Of a stretch of DNA of 49,800 nt, positions 1 through 10,331 are shown piece by piece. The first letter of the stretch is position 1, and each line of letters opens with the position of its first letter. The position numbers and the translations under genes are program-made. Source of the stretch: Candidatus Bipolaricaulota bacterium (GTDB taxonomy: Bacteria > Bipolaricaulota > Bipolaricaulia > UBA7950 > UBA9294); contig JAGGSM010000064.1 of NCBI GenBank assembly GCA_021159105.1, positions 1-49,800 on the forward strand, read 5' to 3'. Under the pieces are notes generated by a model, which saw only the letters and a program-made list of their open reading frames with translations, was not told the DNA's origin and did not search any database.

Positions 1-1759
<1,759 letters not shown>

Positions 1760-1820
1760 TTGTAAAACACCTCCGTAGGTTACAGCGATCGATCATAAGA
1801 TCGTTCGATGACTCGAAATA

Positions 1821-2738
1821 TCAATTCTCAAACAGCGCCTCCACGAACTGCTCCGCGGAGAACTCGTGCAGGTCCTCCTTGTCCTCGCCCACCCCGATGT
1901 AGAGGAGCGGCAGGTGAAGCTGATCCCAGATCGATAGTACCACCCCTCCCTTCGCCGTTCCATCGAGCTTGGTGATCACGATCCCGGTCAAGTCTATCGC
2001 CTCGTGGAACTTGCTCGCCTGCGAGATGCCGTTCTGGCCGGTCGTCGCGTCGAGGACGAGGATCCTCTCGTCCGATCCGCGCCCCAGCTTCTTCTTAACC
2101 GTGCGCTCGATCTTCGCCAGCTCCTCCATCAGGTTGTGCTTGGTCTGCAGGCGGCCGGCCGTATCGACGATGAGGATCCCTCCCACCCTCTGTGCGTGGT
2201 CGATGGCGTCGAAGACGACCGCCGACGGGTCGGCTCCTATGTTGTGGCGGACGAGATCGACATCGATGCGCTCGGCCCACACCGCGAGCTGGTCGATCGC
2301 CGCTGCGCGGAACGTATCCGCCGCGGCGAATGTGATCGGGACCTTAGGATCACGCTCGCGCAGGCGCGCGGCGATCTTAGCTGCGGTCGTCGTCTTCCCC
2401 GAGCCGTTGACCCCGGTCAGGACGAGCACGGTCGGCTGACCGTCTTCGCGCAGGGTTAATCCGCGTTCACATCCGCTCAGCCTCTCCAGTATCTCCTGCT
2501 TGAGGACAGCCATGAGGCCGCCGTCCTCCAGCTCCTTTCTGCTGTGCTCGGCGAGGCTCTCCGTCAATTCCATCGCCAGACCGGCGCTGACATCGCCCGC
2601 GATGAGGATCTCCTCGATCTGTTCGATCTGATCCGCGCTCAACTTCTTACCGGCCTTAAGGATACTGCCCAGCGAACCGGCAAACCCTGACCGAGCCTTG
2701 CTCAATCCCTTCTTAAGCCTATCTATCCACGCCATCAC
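1821..2738 (-). CDS. ftsY: Signal recognition particle receptor FtsY
   Basis: FtsY is the membrane-associated SRP receptor GTPase that docks ribosome-nascent chains at the translocon. The 304-305 residues comprise only the NG domains, without the long acidic A domain of enterobacterial FtsY. The GTPase motifs are GVNGSGKTTTAAK (G1), AADTFRAAAIDQL, DTAGRLQTK (G3), TKLDGTAKGG (G4) and a C-terminal GVGEDKEDLHEF. The start is either GTG at 2738, overlapping the argS stop by 4 nt, or ATG at 2735, overlapping by 1 nt; GGAG lies just upstream in the end of argS. Translation is therefore probably coupled to argS. An N-terminal amphipathic stretch (WIDRLKKGLSKARSGF) could serve as the membrane-targeting helix. 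Confidence 0.96.
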   Translation of the reverse strand: MMAWIDRLKKGLSKARSGFAGSLGSILKAGKKLSADQIEQIEEILIAGDVSAGLAMELTESLAEHSRKELEDGGLMAVLKQEILERLSGCERGLTLREDGQPTVLVLTGVNGSGKTTTAAKIAARLRERDPKVPITFAAADTFRAAAIDQLAVWAERIDVDLVRHNIGADPSAVVFDAIDHAQRVGGILIVDTAGRLQTKHNLMEELAKIERTVKKKLGRGSDERILVLDATTGQNGISQASKFHEAIDLTGIVITKLDGTAKGGVVLSIWDQLHLPLLYIGVGEDKEDLHEFSAEQFVEALFEN

Positions 2739-4360
2739 ATCATCTCCGGGGTTGACATACCGAGAATCTCCAGACTGTTCTTGAAGACCATCTGCACCGC
2801 CGACAACAGGGCCAAACGGGCCTGCATCAGATCGGTCTCCTCCCCTAGCACGCGGTGGTCGGCGTAGTAGGCGTGAAACGCGCGCGCGAGGTTGAGGGCG
2901 TACTCGGCCAGCAGGTGCGGGGCAAAGCGCAGTGCCGCCTCTTCCAAGATCTCGGGGAAGGAGTCCAGCTGCTTGATGAGATCGAGCTCTGATGGCGACT
3001 GCAATGGCGACAGATCGACCTCGCTCGGATCGTCGATCTCCTCCGCCTTGCGGAAGATAGAGGCGATGCGCGTGTGGGCGTACTGGATGTAGTAAACGGG
3101 ATTGTCGAGCGACTCAGCGCGCGCCAGGTCCAGGTCGAACTGCAGGTGCGTCTCTGGCTTGCGGGCGACCATGAAGTAGCGAACCACATCGCGACCCAAT
3201 TCGCTCGTGAGATCACGCAGCAGCACAAATCTCCCGGCACGCGTCGACATGCGCAGCGTCTCTCCCCCTTCCACGATGCTGACGAACTGATGCACCGCAT
3301 AGCGCAGGAAGTCCTGTGGATAGCCGAGGATCTTTAGCGCTGCTTGCATGCACGACTGCTCCACGTGATGGTCCGCCCCCTGCACGTCGATGACATGATT
3401 GAAGCCGCGGCGGTATTTGTCCATGTGATAGGCGATGTCGACCATCAAGTACGTTGGCCGACCGTCGCTCCTGATGAGGACGGAGTCCTTTATCCCCCCG
3501 TTATCCTCTGCGCGCAGCCAGATCGCGCCGTCCTGCTTGTAGGTCCCGCCACGTTCGGTGAGAGCCTTCAGTGCGGCATCCACCTCGCCGCGGCGGTGCA
3601 GATCGGCCTCGCTGAACCAATTGTCGAACTTAACGCCGAGCTGCGCCAGGTCGTCCTTAATCATCTCCTTGATCACGCTGACGCCACGCACCCGGAAGAA
3701 TCCCTTTGCAGCCTCATCGAAGACGGGATATGCGTCCGCGATGTCGTCTTTAACCTGCTGCGCGATCTCGATCAGGTAGTCACCCTGGTATCCCTGTTCA
3801 GGGATGGTTACGTCTTCGCCGCACAGCTGCCGATAGCGCGCCCACAGCGACTGTGCCAACAGATCGACCTGCCTCCCCTCATCGTTGAAGTAGTACTCGC
3901 GGGTCACGTCGTAGCCGAGTTGCTCATACAGCGAGGAGAGGACATCGCCGAGGACCGCCTGGCGTCCATGCCCGACGGTGAGCGGCCCAGTGGGATTCGA
4001 GCTGACGAACTCTACCTGCAGCTTCGTTCCTCTTCCTATCTTCTCTGCTGTGAGCTTGCCTTCATCCTGCAATATCTCCTTCAAGCAGGAGTGGATCATC
4101 TCCCTTTTGAGGTGGAGGTTGATGAACCCGGGGCCAGCGATCTCCACCTTGGCGAACGCATCCTGCGGTAGGTTTCCTATGATACGGGCGGCGAGATCAC
4201 GCGGCGATGACCTGGCGATCTTCGCACCGGCCATGGCGATGTTCGAGGAGAAATCTCCGTACTCTGGCCTTTCTGAAGGATCGACAGAGAATGAAACAGG
4301 CTCTAAGCCAAGCTTCCTCCAGGCTTCAGTGAGCAGCGTTTTGATTGATGTAGTTAGCAT
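2735..4360 (-). CDS. argS: Arginyl-tRNA synthetase
   Basis: A class I aminoacyl-tRNA synthetase charging tRNA-Arg, 541 residues, near the normal length for compact bacterial ArgRS. The N-terminal tRNA-binding (Arg_tRNA_synt_N) domain precedes the Rossmann core with SSNPTGPLTVGHGRQAVLGD, where VGHG is the HIGH equivalent. The signature loop appears as RMSTRAG. The C-terminal DALR anticodon-binding domain ends the protein (HAYYADHRVL). The ATG at 4360 is the only sensible start, although no good Shine-Dalgarno precedes it. A strong promoter at 4536-4563 drives the argS-ftsY unit with a leader of about 170 nt. No T-box or other known leader motif was found in that stretch. Confidence 0.96.
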   Translation of the reverse strand: MLTTSIKTLLTEAWRKLGLEPVSFSVDPSERPEYGDFSSNIAMAGAKIARSSPRDLAARIIGNLPQDAFAKVEIAGPGFINLHLKREMIHSCLKEILQDEGKLTAEKIGRGTKLQVEFVSSNPTGPLTVGHGRQAVLGDVLSSLYEQLGYDVTREYYFNDEGRQVDLLAQSLWARYRQLCGEDVTIPEQGYQGDYLIEIAQQVKDDIADAYPVFDEAAKGFFRVRGVSVIKEMIKDDLAQLGVKFDNWFSEADLHRRGEVDAALKALTERGGTYKQDGAIWLRAEDNGGIKDSVLIRSDGRPTYLMVDIAYHMDKYRRGFNHVIDVQGADHHVEQSCMQAALKILGYPQDFLRYAVHQFVSIVEGGETLRMSTRAGRFVLLRDLTSELGRDVVRYFMVARKPETHLQFDLDLARAESLDNPVYYIQYAHTRIASIFRKAEEIDDPSEVDLSPLQSPSELDLIKQLDSFPEILEEAALRFAPHLLAEYALNLARAFHAYYADHRVLGEETDLMQARLALLSAVQMVFKNSLEILGMSTPEMM

Positions 4361-4535
4361 GATTGTCTATGATGGAAAGCGAAGGCCACGGACCGATGTC
4401 GAACCGAATCCGCGTCTTCTCCTCCCGGTGAACTGATGGCTCCCTGAACCAAAAGGTCGACTTGTTGCCAATGTTTTGCCGATTCCGTGCGAGTTACCTC
4501 TGCTTATGGGCCTCTTGCCTCCAATTAGCAGGTTA

Positions 4536-4563
4536 AGTATAGCTTCCATCCGCACCATGTCAA
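4536..4563 (-). promoter_or_regulatory. Sigma70-type promoter for argS-ftsY
   Basis: On the minus strand TTGACA (4558-4563) and TATACT (4536-4541) are separated by 16 nt. This is a near-consensus housekeeping promoter pointing at argS. It lies back to back with the promoter of the plus-strand gene at 4600, whose -10 box is only 25 bp away. Confidence 0.8.
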
Positions 4564-4587
4564 CGATGCGCCTACAGCTGCATGCGG

Positions 4588-4599
4588 TATAATTGCGAC
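4588..4599 (+). promoter_or_regulatory. -10 box six nt before a start codon (probable leaderless mRNA)
   Basis: A perfect TATAAT (4588-4593) ends 6 nt before the ATG at 4600. Transcription would start at or next to that ATG. No good -35 box is visible 16-18 nt upstream. The arrangement argues against the in-frame ATG at 4582, which lies upstream of the -10 box. Confidence 0.6.
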
Positions 4600-6402
4600 A
4601 TGGATGGCCACTCTTTCTTTCGCATGCTTAGAAACAGACCGGTATTGGCCTTTGTGGGTGGCTTTGCGATCGCTGGTATCGCGATTGGACTGATCGTTCT
4701 CTTCACCCTGTTTTGGGTGGAGCCGATGTCGGCCCCTGAACAGGCAGGGACGGTCAGGTTCAATGCGGATCACTTCACTCTGTGGTATCAGAAGGGAGGG
4801 CAAGGGGTCTCATCGCACGGCGCGTTATCGGAGGAGCTGCAGCAGGACTTGAGTGACCTCATCAGCCTGCTGCAGGTGAACCCAGATTTGATTCCGGGGA
4901 AGATCGATGTCTTCATTCACGACGATGTGGCCTCCATGCAGTCGTCGATTGCCAGCAGGAAGAGCCCGAATTCGCGCGGCGGATACATCGCTCCCCTCGA
5001 TCTCCTTGTTGGAGAGCCCCCTCGCCAGAGGTTGGCAGAACTGGTACTGGCCTTTGGCTGGGGGGAATGCGGTTCGCAGTTGTTGAAGCAGGGCATGGCA
5101 CTGTACGCTGCGGATCCGAAGCGCAATTTCCATGCCGTGGTCGCTGCTCTTCCCAAGCGGCTGTACTACTCGCTTCCCGAGCTGATCCTTATGGAGAAGA
5201 GAGGTAGGTTTGCAGAGTCAGCCTACGATCAATTCGACTCTCCCTACTCTACCGCCTCGATCCTCTTTGCTGATCTGAGGGACCTGTTAAGCCTGTCAGC
5301 GCATGGAGAGGCCTCCCTTGAGGACATAGCAGGCCTGGAAGCGGCCTCATTCGTTCAGTTCGTCATCGAAACAGAGGGAGGAATAGGAGCGGTGAAACAG
5401 GCATGGGGAAGGGGATCAACAGATAGCCTCATTAGTCGCATCGACTCGGCCCCTCTGGCGGAGATCGGCAGGGCCTGGTACTCCTACGCTGGGGAACATG
5501 GGAAGGAATCCTCTGACTTTTCGATGTTGACGGCCTACTACAGGCTTGCCGCAGGGTACCCGGATACGGCATGGACTGAGTGCAGCGCGTGGGACGAGAG
5601 TGATCTCACGCAGGGTGAGAGAATGATAGCTGTTCGATGTGCCCTTGCTGTGGGAGAATTCGCTGATGCGCAGAAGCTGGTATCACAGCTGGATGAGGGG
5701 GACAAGAGGGAAGAACTTATGGGGTTTTCCTCTCTGTACACCGGATGGATTGTACAAGAGGCGACTGGCGTGAGGCTCTTCATCTCCCCGCAGCTCCCTG
5801 CGGAAGAGAGGCCGGAGTTGTCCGTCGTTGAGAAGCTGTACAATGATATGGCTGACAGGCTTGCTCTCAGTGCGGCGGATCTCCCAGAGAGGATAACGCT
5901 GTTCTTCTATCCCAATACTGGGGACAGGGATGCGGGCATTCATCTGGTCCCTCTATCTGAAGAGAAGAATGCGACCCTCCATCTTGTGCCGAGCGACGAT
6001 GTCGCCCTCGAATTGGCGAGAACCCTTCCCGTCTATGCTTGGAGAAGGGATACGTACTCTCAGCTCCTGCGAGAGGGATTGGCCATAGCCCTGTCCAGAG
6101 AGGCGTCCCTTCTCGAAGCGCAGGGACGGAGCCTGCGCAGTGAAGGGAGCTGGTACCCCCTCGCCTCTGTCGACTACGGGATGACGGCTGATAGCACGGT
6201 TGCCCTGGAGGGGGGGATTCTGATGAACTATCTCCTCGACGAGTGCGGAGGAGGTGCTGTGCGCGATGTGTGGATAGCGACGTCACCTTCCGGCAGGTAC
6301 ATCTCTTTTGACTCCGCTCTTGCCGAGATCTGTCATACGACGAGGAAAGACATAGAAGAGGTTCTGTTTAGATCGATCCTATCGTTGCGGAAGGATCAGT
6401 GA
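4600..6402 (+). CDS. Membrane-anchored protein with two degenerate peptidase-MA-like modules
   Basis: The 600 residues comprise a short cytoplasmic tail, one strong membrane helix at about residues 15-42, and a large extracytoplasmic part. Two stretches look alike. Each has a segment about losing or keeping a helical 'seat' (RLAELVLAFGWGECGSQLL and SQLLREGLAIALSREASLL) followed by a late segment of the type YSTASILFADLRDLL or VALEGGILMNYLLDECGGG. This layout recalls the peptidase MA/gluzincin fold, in which the first helix carries HExxH, but no HExxH is present, so a catalytic role is doubtful. The start is taken at ATG 4600, directly after a TATAAT box; ATG 4582 is in frame but lies upstream of that box. 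It stands alone, divergent from argS. Family assignment is an inference from pattern only. Confidence 0.7.
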   Translation: MDGHSFFRMLRNRPVLAFVGGFAIAGIAIGLIVLFTLFWVEPMSAPEQAGTVRFNADHFTLWYQKGGQGVSSHGALSEELQQDLSDLISLLQVNPDLIPGKIDVFIHDDVASMQSSIASRKSPNSRGGYIAPLDLLVGEPPRQRLAELVLAFGWGECGSQLLKQGMALYAADPKRNFHAVVAALPKRLYYSLPELILMEKRGRFAESAYDQFDSPYSTASILFADLRDLLSLSAHGEASLEDIAGLEAASFVQFVIETEGGIGAVKQAWGRGSTDSLISRIDSAPLAEIGRAWYSYAGEHGKESSDFSMLTAYYRLAAGYPDTAWTECSAWDESDLTQGERMIAVRCALAVGEFADAQKLVSQLDEGDKREELMGFSSLYTGWIVQEATGVRLFISPQLPAEERPELSVVEKLYNDMADRLALSAADLPERITLFFYPNTGDRDAGIHLVPLSEEKNATLHLVPSDDVALELARTLPVYAWRRDTYSQLLREGLAIALSREASLLEAQGRSLRSEGSWYPLASVDYGMTADSTVALEGGILMNYLLDECGGGAVRDVWIATSPSGRYISFDSALAEICHTTRKDIEEVLFRSILSLRKDQ

Positions 6403-6446
6403 TGCTTTGCCCGTGTTCTCGAAGGGGAAGCACGAGGGAAACGAGA

Positions 6447-6476
6447 TTGACATTGAGGCTCTGTCTGTGGTATTCT
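6447..6476 (+). promoter_or_regulatory. Promoter for the exported repeat protein / peptide importer operon
   Basis: TTGACA (6447-6452) and TATTCT (6471-6476) are 18 nt apart, about 125 nt before the gene at 6601. The transcript would begin near 6483. An 18-codon ORF (6484-6540, MKRDLQALPLDRLAHCWR) starts at that point, so it might be read as a leaderless leader peptide, but nothing else supports it. Confidence 0.6.
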
Positions 6477-6600
6477 AGGAACGATGAAACGAGACTTGCA
6501 AGCTCTTCCACTAGATCGACTTGCGCATTGTTGGAGGTGATGCAACGACAGGTAGGAATGTCGGATCGACAGAGGTAAATGCAATAAGGGAGGTATAAGA

Positions 6601-7395
6601 ATGAAACTTACTGGCCTTCGGGCACTAGTAGTTGTAATGAGTTCGATTGCCCTGCTTTCAGTGATTGGTTTAGGGGCTAATCTGGAGAGTATTGCGTCAA
6701 ATGAATTGGTTCCTGAGATCAGCGCTGCAGCTGGAATGGCGCTCGCTGATTCCTATGCGGCTACGATGACGGAAGCGGAGCTGGAAGCCCTTGCGGTGGA
6801 TGGACGAACGATCGGTCTGCGCACCGCGGCGAGTGGTGCTCTTGCCATTCTGTATCGTGACAAGACTGAAGATGAGATCATGGCGATCCTCAAGGGTGAC
6901 GCAGATCCGATGATCCGTGCTGCCGCCATCGAGCCAGCGCAGGTCTACCTTGTTTCAGTCACCAGTGACGATGAGGACTTTAAACTGACCGACTACCTGA
7001 AGGATATTGCCATCAATGGCGAGACTCATGAGATGAGGCTGGCTGCTGCAAAGGCATACTACTTCATGTCGCGCAAGTCTCTTAAAGCAGCGGATTTGGA
7101 GGAGCAGGCCGTGACCAACGACAGCGATGAACTGGCATATGCAGCTGGTGAAGCCCTGTCCGGTTTCTACCTCTCATTCAACCCCAAGACACAGGCAGAA
7201 CTTGAGGATCTCGCGATCAATGGTTCGAGTGAGGGGCTGCGTGTTGCCGGAGAGATTGCTCTCTCCTCGCTCCTTATTAAGTCGGACCTGACAGCGCTCG
7301 ATTTCGAGACGACGCTTCTTTCCATCGCTGGAACGAAGAGCGCCGAGTATCGAGGTGCCTATAAGATTGCGCTGGCGAATCGCTACGCGCAATAG
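6601..7395 (+). CDS. Exported all-helical repeat protein (HEAT-like)
   Basis: The 264-residue protein has an N-terminal signal peptide (MKLTGLRALVVVMSSIALLSVIGLG) and then alanine-rich helical repeats of about 35-40 residues, each with an element such as ELEALAVDG, YLKDIAINGE, DLEEQAVTNDS and ELEDLAINGSS followed by 'RxAA..AL' helices. This is the periodicity of HEAT or armadillo-type solenoids, usually protein-binding scaffolds. GGGAGGT stands 6-7 nt before the ATG. It lies 29 nt upstream of the importer binding-protein gene, in the same direction, so the two are likely co-transcribed and it may act with the importer outside the membrane. No specific family was recognised. Confidence 0.75.
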   Translation: MKLTGLRALVVVMSSIALLSVIGLGANLESIASNELVPEISAAAGMALADSYAATMTEAELEALAVDGRTIGLRTAASGALAILYRDKTEDEIMAILKGDADPMIRAAAIEPAQVYLVSVTSDDEDFKLTDYLKDIAINGETHEMRLAAAKAYYFMSRKSLKAADLEEQAVTNDSDELAYAAGEALSGFYLSFNPKTQAELEDLAINGSSEGLRVAGEIALSSLLIKSDLTALDFETTLLSIAGTKSAEYRGAYKIALANRYAQ

Positions 7396-7424
7396 GTCTT
7401 GGAAAGAAATAAGGAGGTCATAGA

Positions 7425-9248
7425 ATGAAAAAAACGGTTTTGGTATTGTTGGGTCTGCTGCTCGTCTTCTCTGCCCTAGCTATTGCGCAGGGGTACGAGA
7501 CGATGCCGGCGGATGCTAAGATTATCCCATTGGGGCAAGCGGATACGCCTTACGCTGATGCGCAGCCGGGTGTACGCGGAGGAATCTTCTATTGCGCCAC
7601 GATCAGCAATCCGAAGAAGTGGAACGATGTAACCGCTCACGAGACGAGCACCACGCAGTACACCGGCCTCATGCTGGAGGGCTTGATCAGCACGAATCCG
7701 GTCACTGTCGCCATTGAACCAGAACTTGCTAAGTCCTGGGATGTCTCCGAAGACGGTCTGACGATTACGTTCCACCTTCGTCAAGGGTTGAAGTGGTCCG
7801 ATGGCGAGCCTTTCACCGCTGATGACGTCATCTTCTCGTTCAACGACCTGTATCTGAACGAGGACGTGGAGACGGACACGCGCGACATCCTCGTCCTTCC
7901 GGATGACTCATATCCGGTGGTCACGAAGATCGATGACTATACCGTGCAGGTCACGACTTCCGTCGTGTTCCGCCCGATCCTCAACTCGATGGGTGCGAAC
8001 ATCCTTCCGAAGCACGCGCTTGCGCAGTACGTGCATAAGCTGAACCCCGATGTCCCAGTGGGCACGTTTAACTCCGCTTGGGGACTCGATACAGACCCGT
8101 CTGAGCTCGTCGGTATGGGGCCGTTCATCGTTGAGAGCTACACTCCTGACCAGAACGTGACCATGCGGCGCAACCCTTACTACTACCACTACGATCCGAA
8201 TGGGGTGCAGCTTCCTTACTTCGATAAGTACGTGGTGCTGACGGTGGCCAGCCAGGACGTCTCCCTGCTCAAGTTCCGCAACGGTGAGCTGGATGCACTG
8301 GGTATTCGTGCCGCTGACGTTCCTATCTTGAAGAGTGAAGAGGCGCAGAAGGGCTTCACGGTTCTAGTCAACCCTGATCTTCCTAACTACGGAACCTCCT
8401 GGATCGGGATCAACGAGGACATCGGTCTTGCTGAAGGGACGCACGACAACGAGCGCGCCCTCTTCCGCACGCGCGACTTCCGTGCCGCTCTGGCACACCT
8501 AGTCGACAAGCAAGCGATCATCGACTCCCTGTACAATGGCCTGGCCGTTCCTCAGTGGAGCCCAGTCAGCTACCTGTCGCCGTTCTACGCTGGGCGTGAC
8601 TACTACGGTGGTCCCGTCACGGAGAAGGATGCTGTGATCTTCGAGTACTCGCTCGACAAGGCGGCAGAGCTTCTCGACGGTATCGGTATTGTTGACCGCG
8701 ATGGTGACGGATGGCGCGACTACGAGGACGGCACGCGGGTCGAGATCGAGCTGAACACCAATGCCGGTAACACGGTGCGTGAAGGTATCTGTCTGATCGT
8801 CGCTGACCGTGCGGCCAAGATCGGCCTCAAGCTGAACTTTGTGCCGGTCGATTTCAACACCCTGGTCAACAAGCTCTTCGCCTCAACAGGCGAGCTGATT
8901 ATCCTGGGTCTGACCGGTGGGCCGGAGCCGAACAACGGTGCTAACGTCTACAAGTCCGACGGTGGTCTGCACTTCTGGCACTACTCCGCGGCCGACAATC
9001 CGACGGAAGTGGAGAAGAAGATCGATGAGCTCCTTGATGCCGGTGTGTCTACGCTGGACAACGACAAGGCGTTCGAGATCTACAAGGAGTACCAGATCAC
9101 CCTGGCCAAGGATGATCTCGGTCTAGTGTACACGGTCAACTCAGCGTTCACCTATGCTTACTACAACAAGGTAGGGAACGGTAACCTTTCTAGCCCGGTT
9201 GCCACTCCAGGTGGCGGTGGGCTTGCTGATATCTGCTACTTCAAGTAA
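7425..9248 (+). CDS. ABC importer substrate-binding protein, family 5 (peptide type)
   Basis: This is the extracytoplasmic solute-binding protein of a Dpp/Opp-type importer, 607 residues. A clear signal peptide (MKKTVLVLLGLLLVFSALAIAQ) comes first. Family-5 landmarks follow: ALA..WDVSEDGLTITFHLRQGLKWSDGEPFTADDV, GTGPF-like GMGPFIVESY and the motif DFRAALAHLVDKQAII. Near residue 425 it has DRDGDGWRDYEDGT, an acidic calcium-loop-like element found in several SBP_bac_5 proteins. AAGGAGGT lies 8 nt before the ATG. Two permease genes follow after a strong hairpin. Substrate is probably peptides, but family-5 proteins can also bind oligosaccharides or nickel. Confidence 0.93.
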   Translation: MKKTVLVLLGLLLVFSALAIAQGYETMPADAKIIPLGQADTPYADAQPGVRGGIFYCATISNPKKWNDVTAHETSTTQYTGLMLEGLISTNPVTVAIEPELAKSWDVSEDGLTITFHLRQGLKWSDGEPFTADDVIFSFNDLYLNEDVETDTRDILVLPDDSYPVVTKIDDYTVQVTTSVVFRPILNSMGANILPKHALAQYVHKLNPDVPVGTFNSAWGLDTDPSELVGMGPFIVESYTPDQNVTMRRNPYYYHYDPNGVQLPYFDKYVVLTVASQDVSLLKFRNGELDALGIRAADVPILKSEEAQKGFTVLVNPDLPNYGTSWIGINEDIGLAEGTHDNERALFRTRDFRAALAHLVDKQAIIDSLYNGLAVPQWSPVSYLSPFYAGRDYYGGPVTEKDAVIFEYSLDKAAELLDGIGIVDRDGDGWRDYEDGTRVEIELNTNAGNTVREGICLIVADRAAKIGLKLNFVPVDFNTLVNKLFASTGELIILGLTGGPEPNNGANVYKSDGGLHFWHYSAADNPTEVEKKIDELLDAGVSTLDNDKAFEIYKEYQITLAKDDLGLVYTVNSAFTYAYYNKVGNGNLSSPVATPGGGGLADICYFK

Positions 9249-9260
9249 CATTTGAATGCA

Positions 9261-9291
9261 GCGGGGGTGTGGGTTCAGCCTGCGCCCCCGC
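9261..9291 (+). terminator. Intercistronic stem-loop between binding protein and permease genes
   Basis: GCGGGGG and CCCCCGC enclose a further run of weaker and G-U pairs, forming a stem-loop of 31 nt placed 12 nt after the binding-protein stop. No uridine tract follows. It is more likely an mRNA-stabilising or partial-attenuation element that keeps the binding protein in excess over the permeases, as in other ABC operons. Confidence 0.65.
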
Positions 9292-9313
9292 ATATTCAGG
9301 CCGGAGGATTCCT

Positions 9314-10306
9314 GTGATTACATACATCGTTCGTAGAACCCTGTATATGCTTCCGCTGCTCATCATTGTTTCCTTGATATCGTTTCTACTTATCTACATC
9401 ATGCCTGGCGATTACCTAACACGGGCTCAGATGAACCCGCAGGTTACGCAGGAGACCCTAGCACAGATGCGGGCTGCATATGGGCTTGACCAGTCAGTCC
9501 TGGTGCAGTATTGGCTGTGGCTGAAGCAGATCATCCTTCATGGCAATTTTGGAATGTCGTTTGAGACGATGCGGCCGGTCTTCTGGACGTTGTTCATGGG
9601 GGGGCGGCTCATGTGGACAATAATAGTCTCCCTGACCACGATGCTATTGACGTGGATGATCTCAATTCCATTGGGCATCTATTCAGCGACCCACCAGTAC
9701 AAGCCGAGCGATCATACCCTAACCTTCTTCGGCTTTCTTGGTTTGTCCATTCCTAACTTCTTCTTCGCTTTGGTCTTGCTGTGGCTGTTGGTGGCTGTAT
9801 TCAAAGTGGGCAACCACGGATTGGGGGTCGGGGGGCTGTTCGACAACAGATTCATCGCTGCCCCGTGGTCCCTGGCGAAGTTTGGGAACCTGTTGTGGCA
9901 CATCTGGCCGGCATGGCTTGTTATCGGAACATCCGGCATGGCCGGACTCATCCGCTACATGAGGGGAAGCCTTCTGGACACGCTCTCTCTCCAGTATGTG
10001 CAGACGGCGAGGGCGAAGGGCCTTCCAGAACGCACTGTGATCTATAAGCATGCTGTGCGGAATGCGATCAATCCTCTCGTCAGCATGCTTGGCATGAGCC
10101 TGCCTGGGCTCGTCTCCGGATCGCTCATCACTGCGATAGTTCTGAACCTGCCAACTGTGGAAAGGGCTTTCTTTTCCGCGCTTCAGATGCAGGACCAATA
10201 CGTGATTATGGGCGGGCTTCTTTTCTTTAGCTTGTTTTTATTATTAGGGAACTTAATTGCAGATATACTGCTTGCGTGGGTCGATCCTCGCATCCGATAC
10301 AGCTAG
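9314..10306 (+). CDS. Peptide ABC transporter permease, DppB/OppB type
   Basis: An inner-membrane permease of 330 residues. The start is a GTG at 9314 with GGAGG 6-7 nt upstream; it gives the canonical DppB N-terminus ITYIVRRTLYMLPLLIIVS, with the first helix running into YIMPGD. The in-frame ATG at 9269 lies within the intercistronic hairpin and is rejected. The binding-protein-dependent transport motif (EAA loop) appears as RAKGLPERTVIYKHAVRNAINPL. Six membrane helices are apparent. It is followed by the DppC-type permease 25 nt downstream. No DppD or DppF ATPase gene is in the window. Confidence 0.93.
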   Translation: MITYIVRRTLYMLPLLIIVSLISFLLIYIMPGDYLTRAQMNPQVTQETLAQMRAAYGLDQSVLVQYWLWLKQIILHGNFGMSFETMRPVFWTLFMGGRLMWTIIVSLTTMLLTWMISIPLGIYSATHQYKPSDHTLTFFGFLGLSIPNFFFALVLLWLLVAVFKVGNHGLGVGGLFDNRFIAAPWSLAKFGNLLWHIWPAWLVIGTSGMAGLIRYMRGSLLDTLSLQYVQTARAKGLPERTVIYKHAVRNAINPLVSMLGMSLPGLVSGSLITAIVLNLPTVERAFFSALQMQDQYVIMGGLLFFSLFLLLGNLIADILLAWVDPRIRYS

Positions 10307-10331
10307 AACTCAGGGGGGAGACTGATTGACT

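Noticed and set aside
4361..4535. T-box or other riboswitch in the argS leader
   Set aside because: No T-box sequence, specifier loop or other known motif was found; only a promoter and an unstructured leader are evident.
6484..6540. 18-codon leader ORF before the exported repeat protein as a coding gene
   Set aside because: It has a promoter-adjacent ATG but no ribosome-binding site and a single Cys; kept only as a remark.
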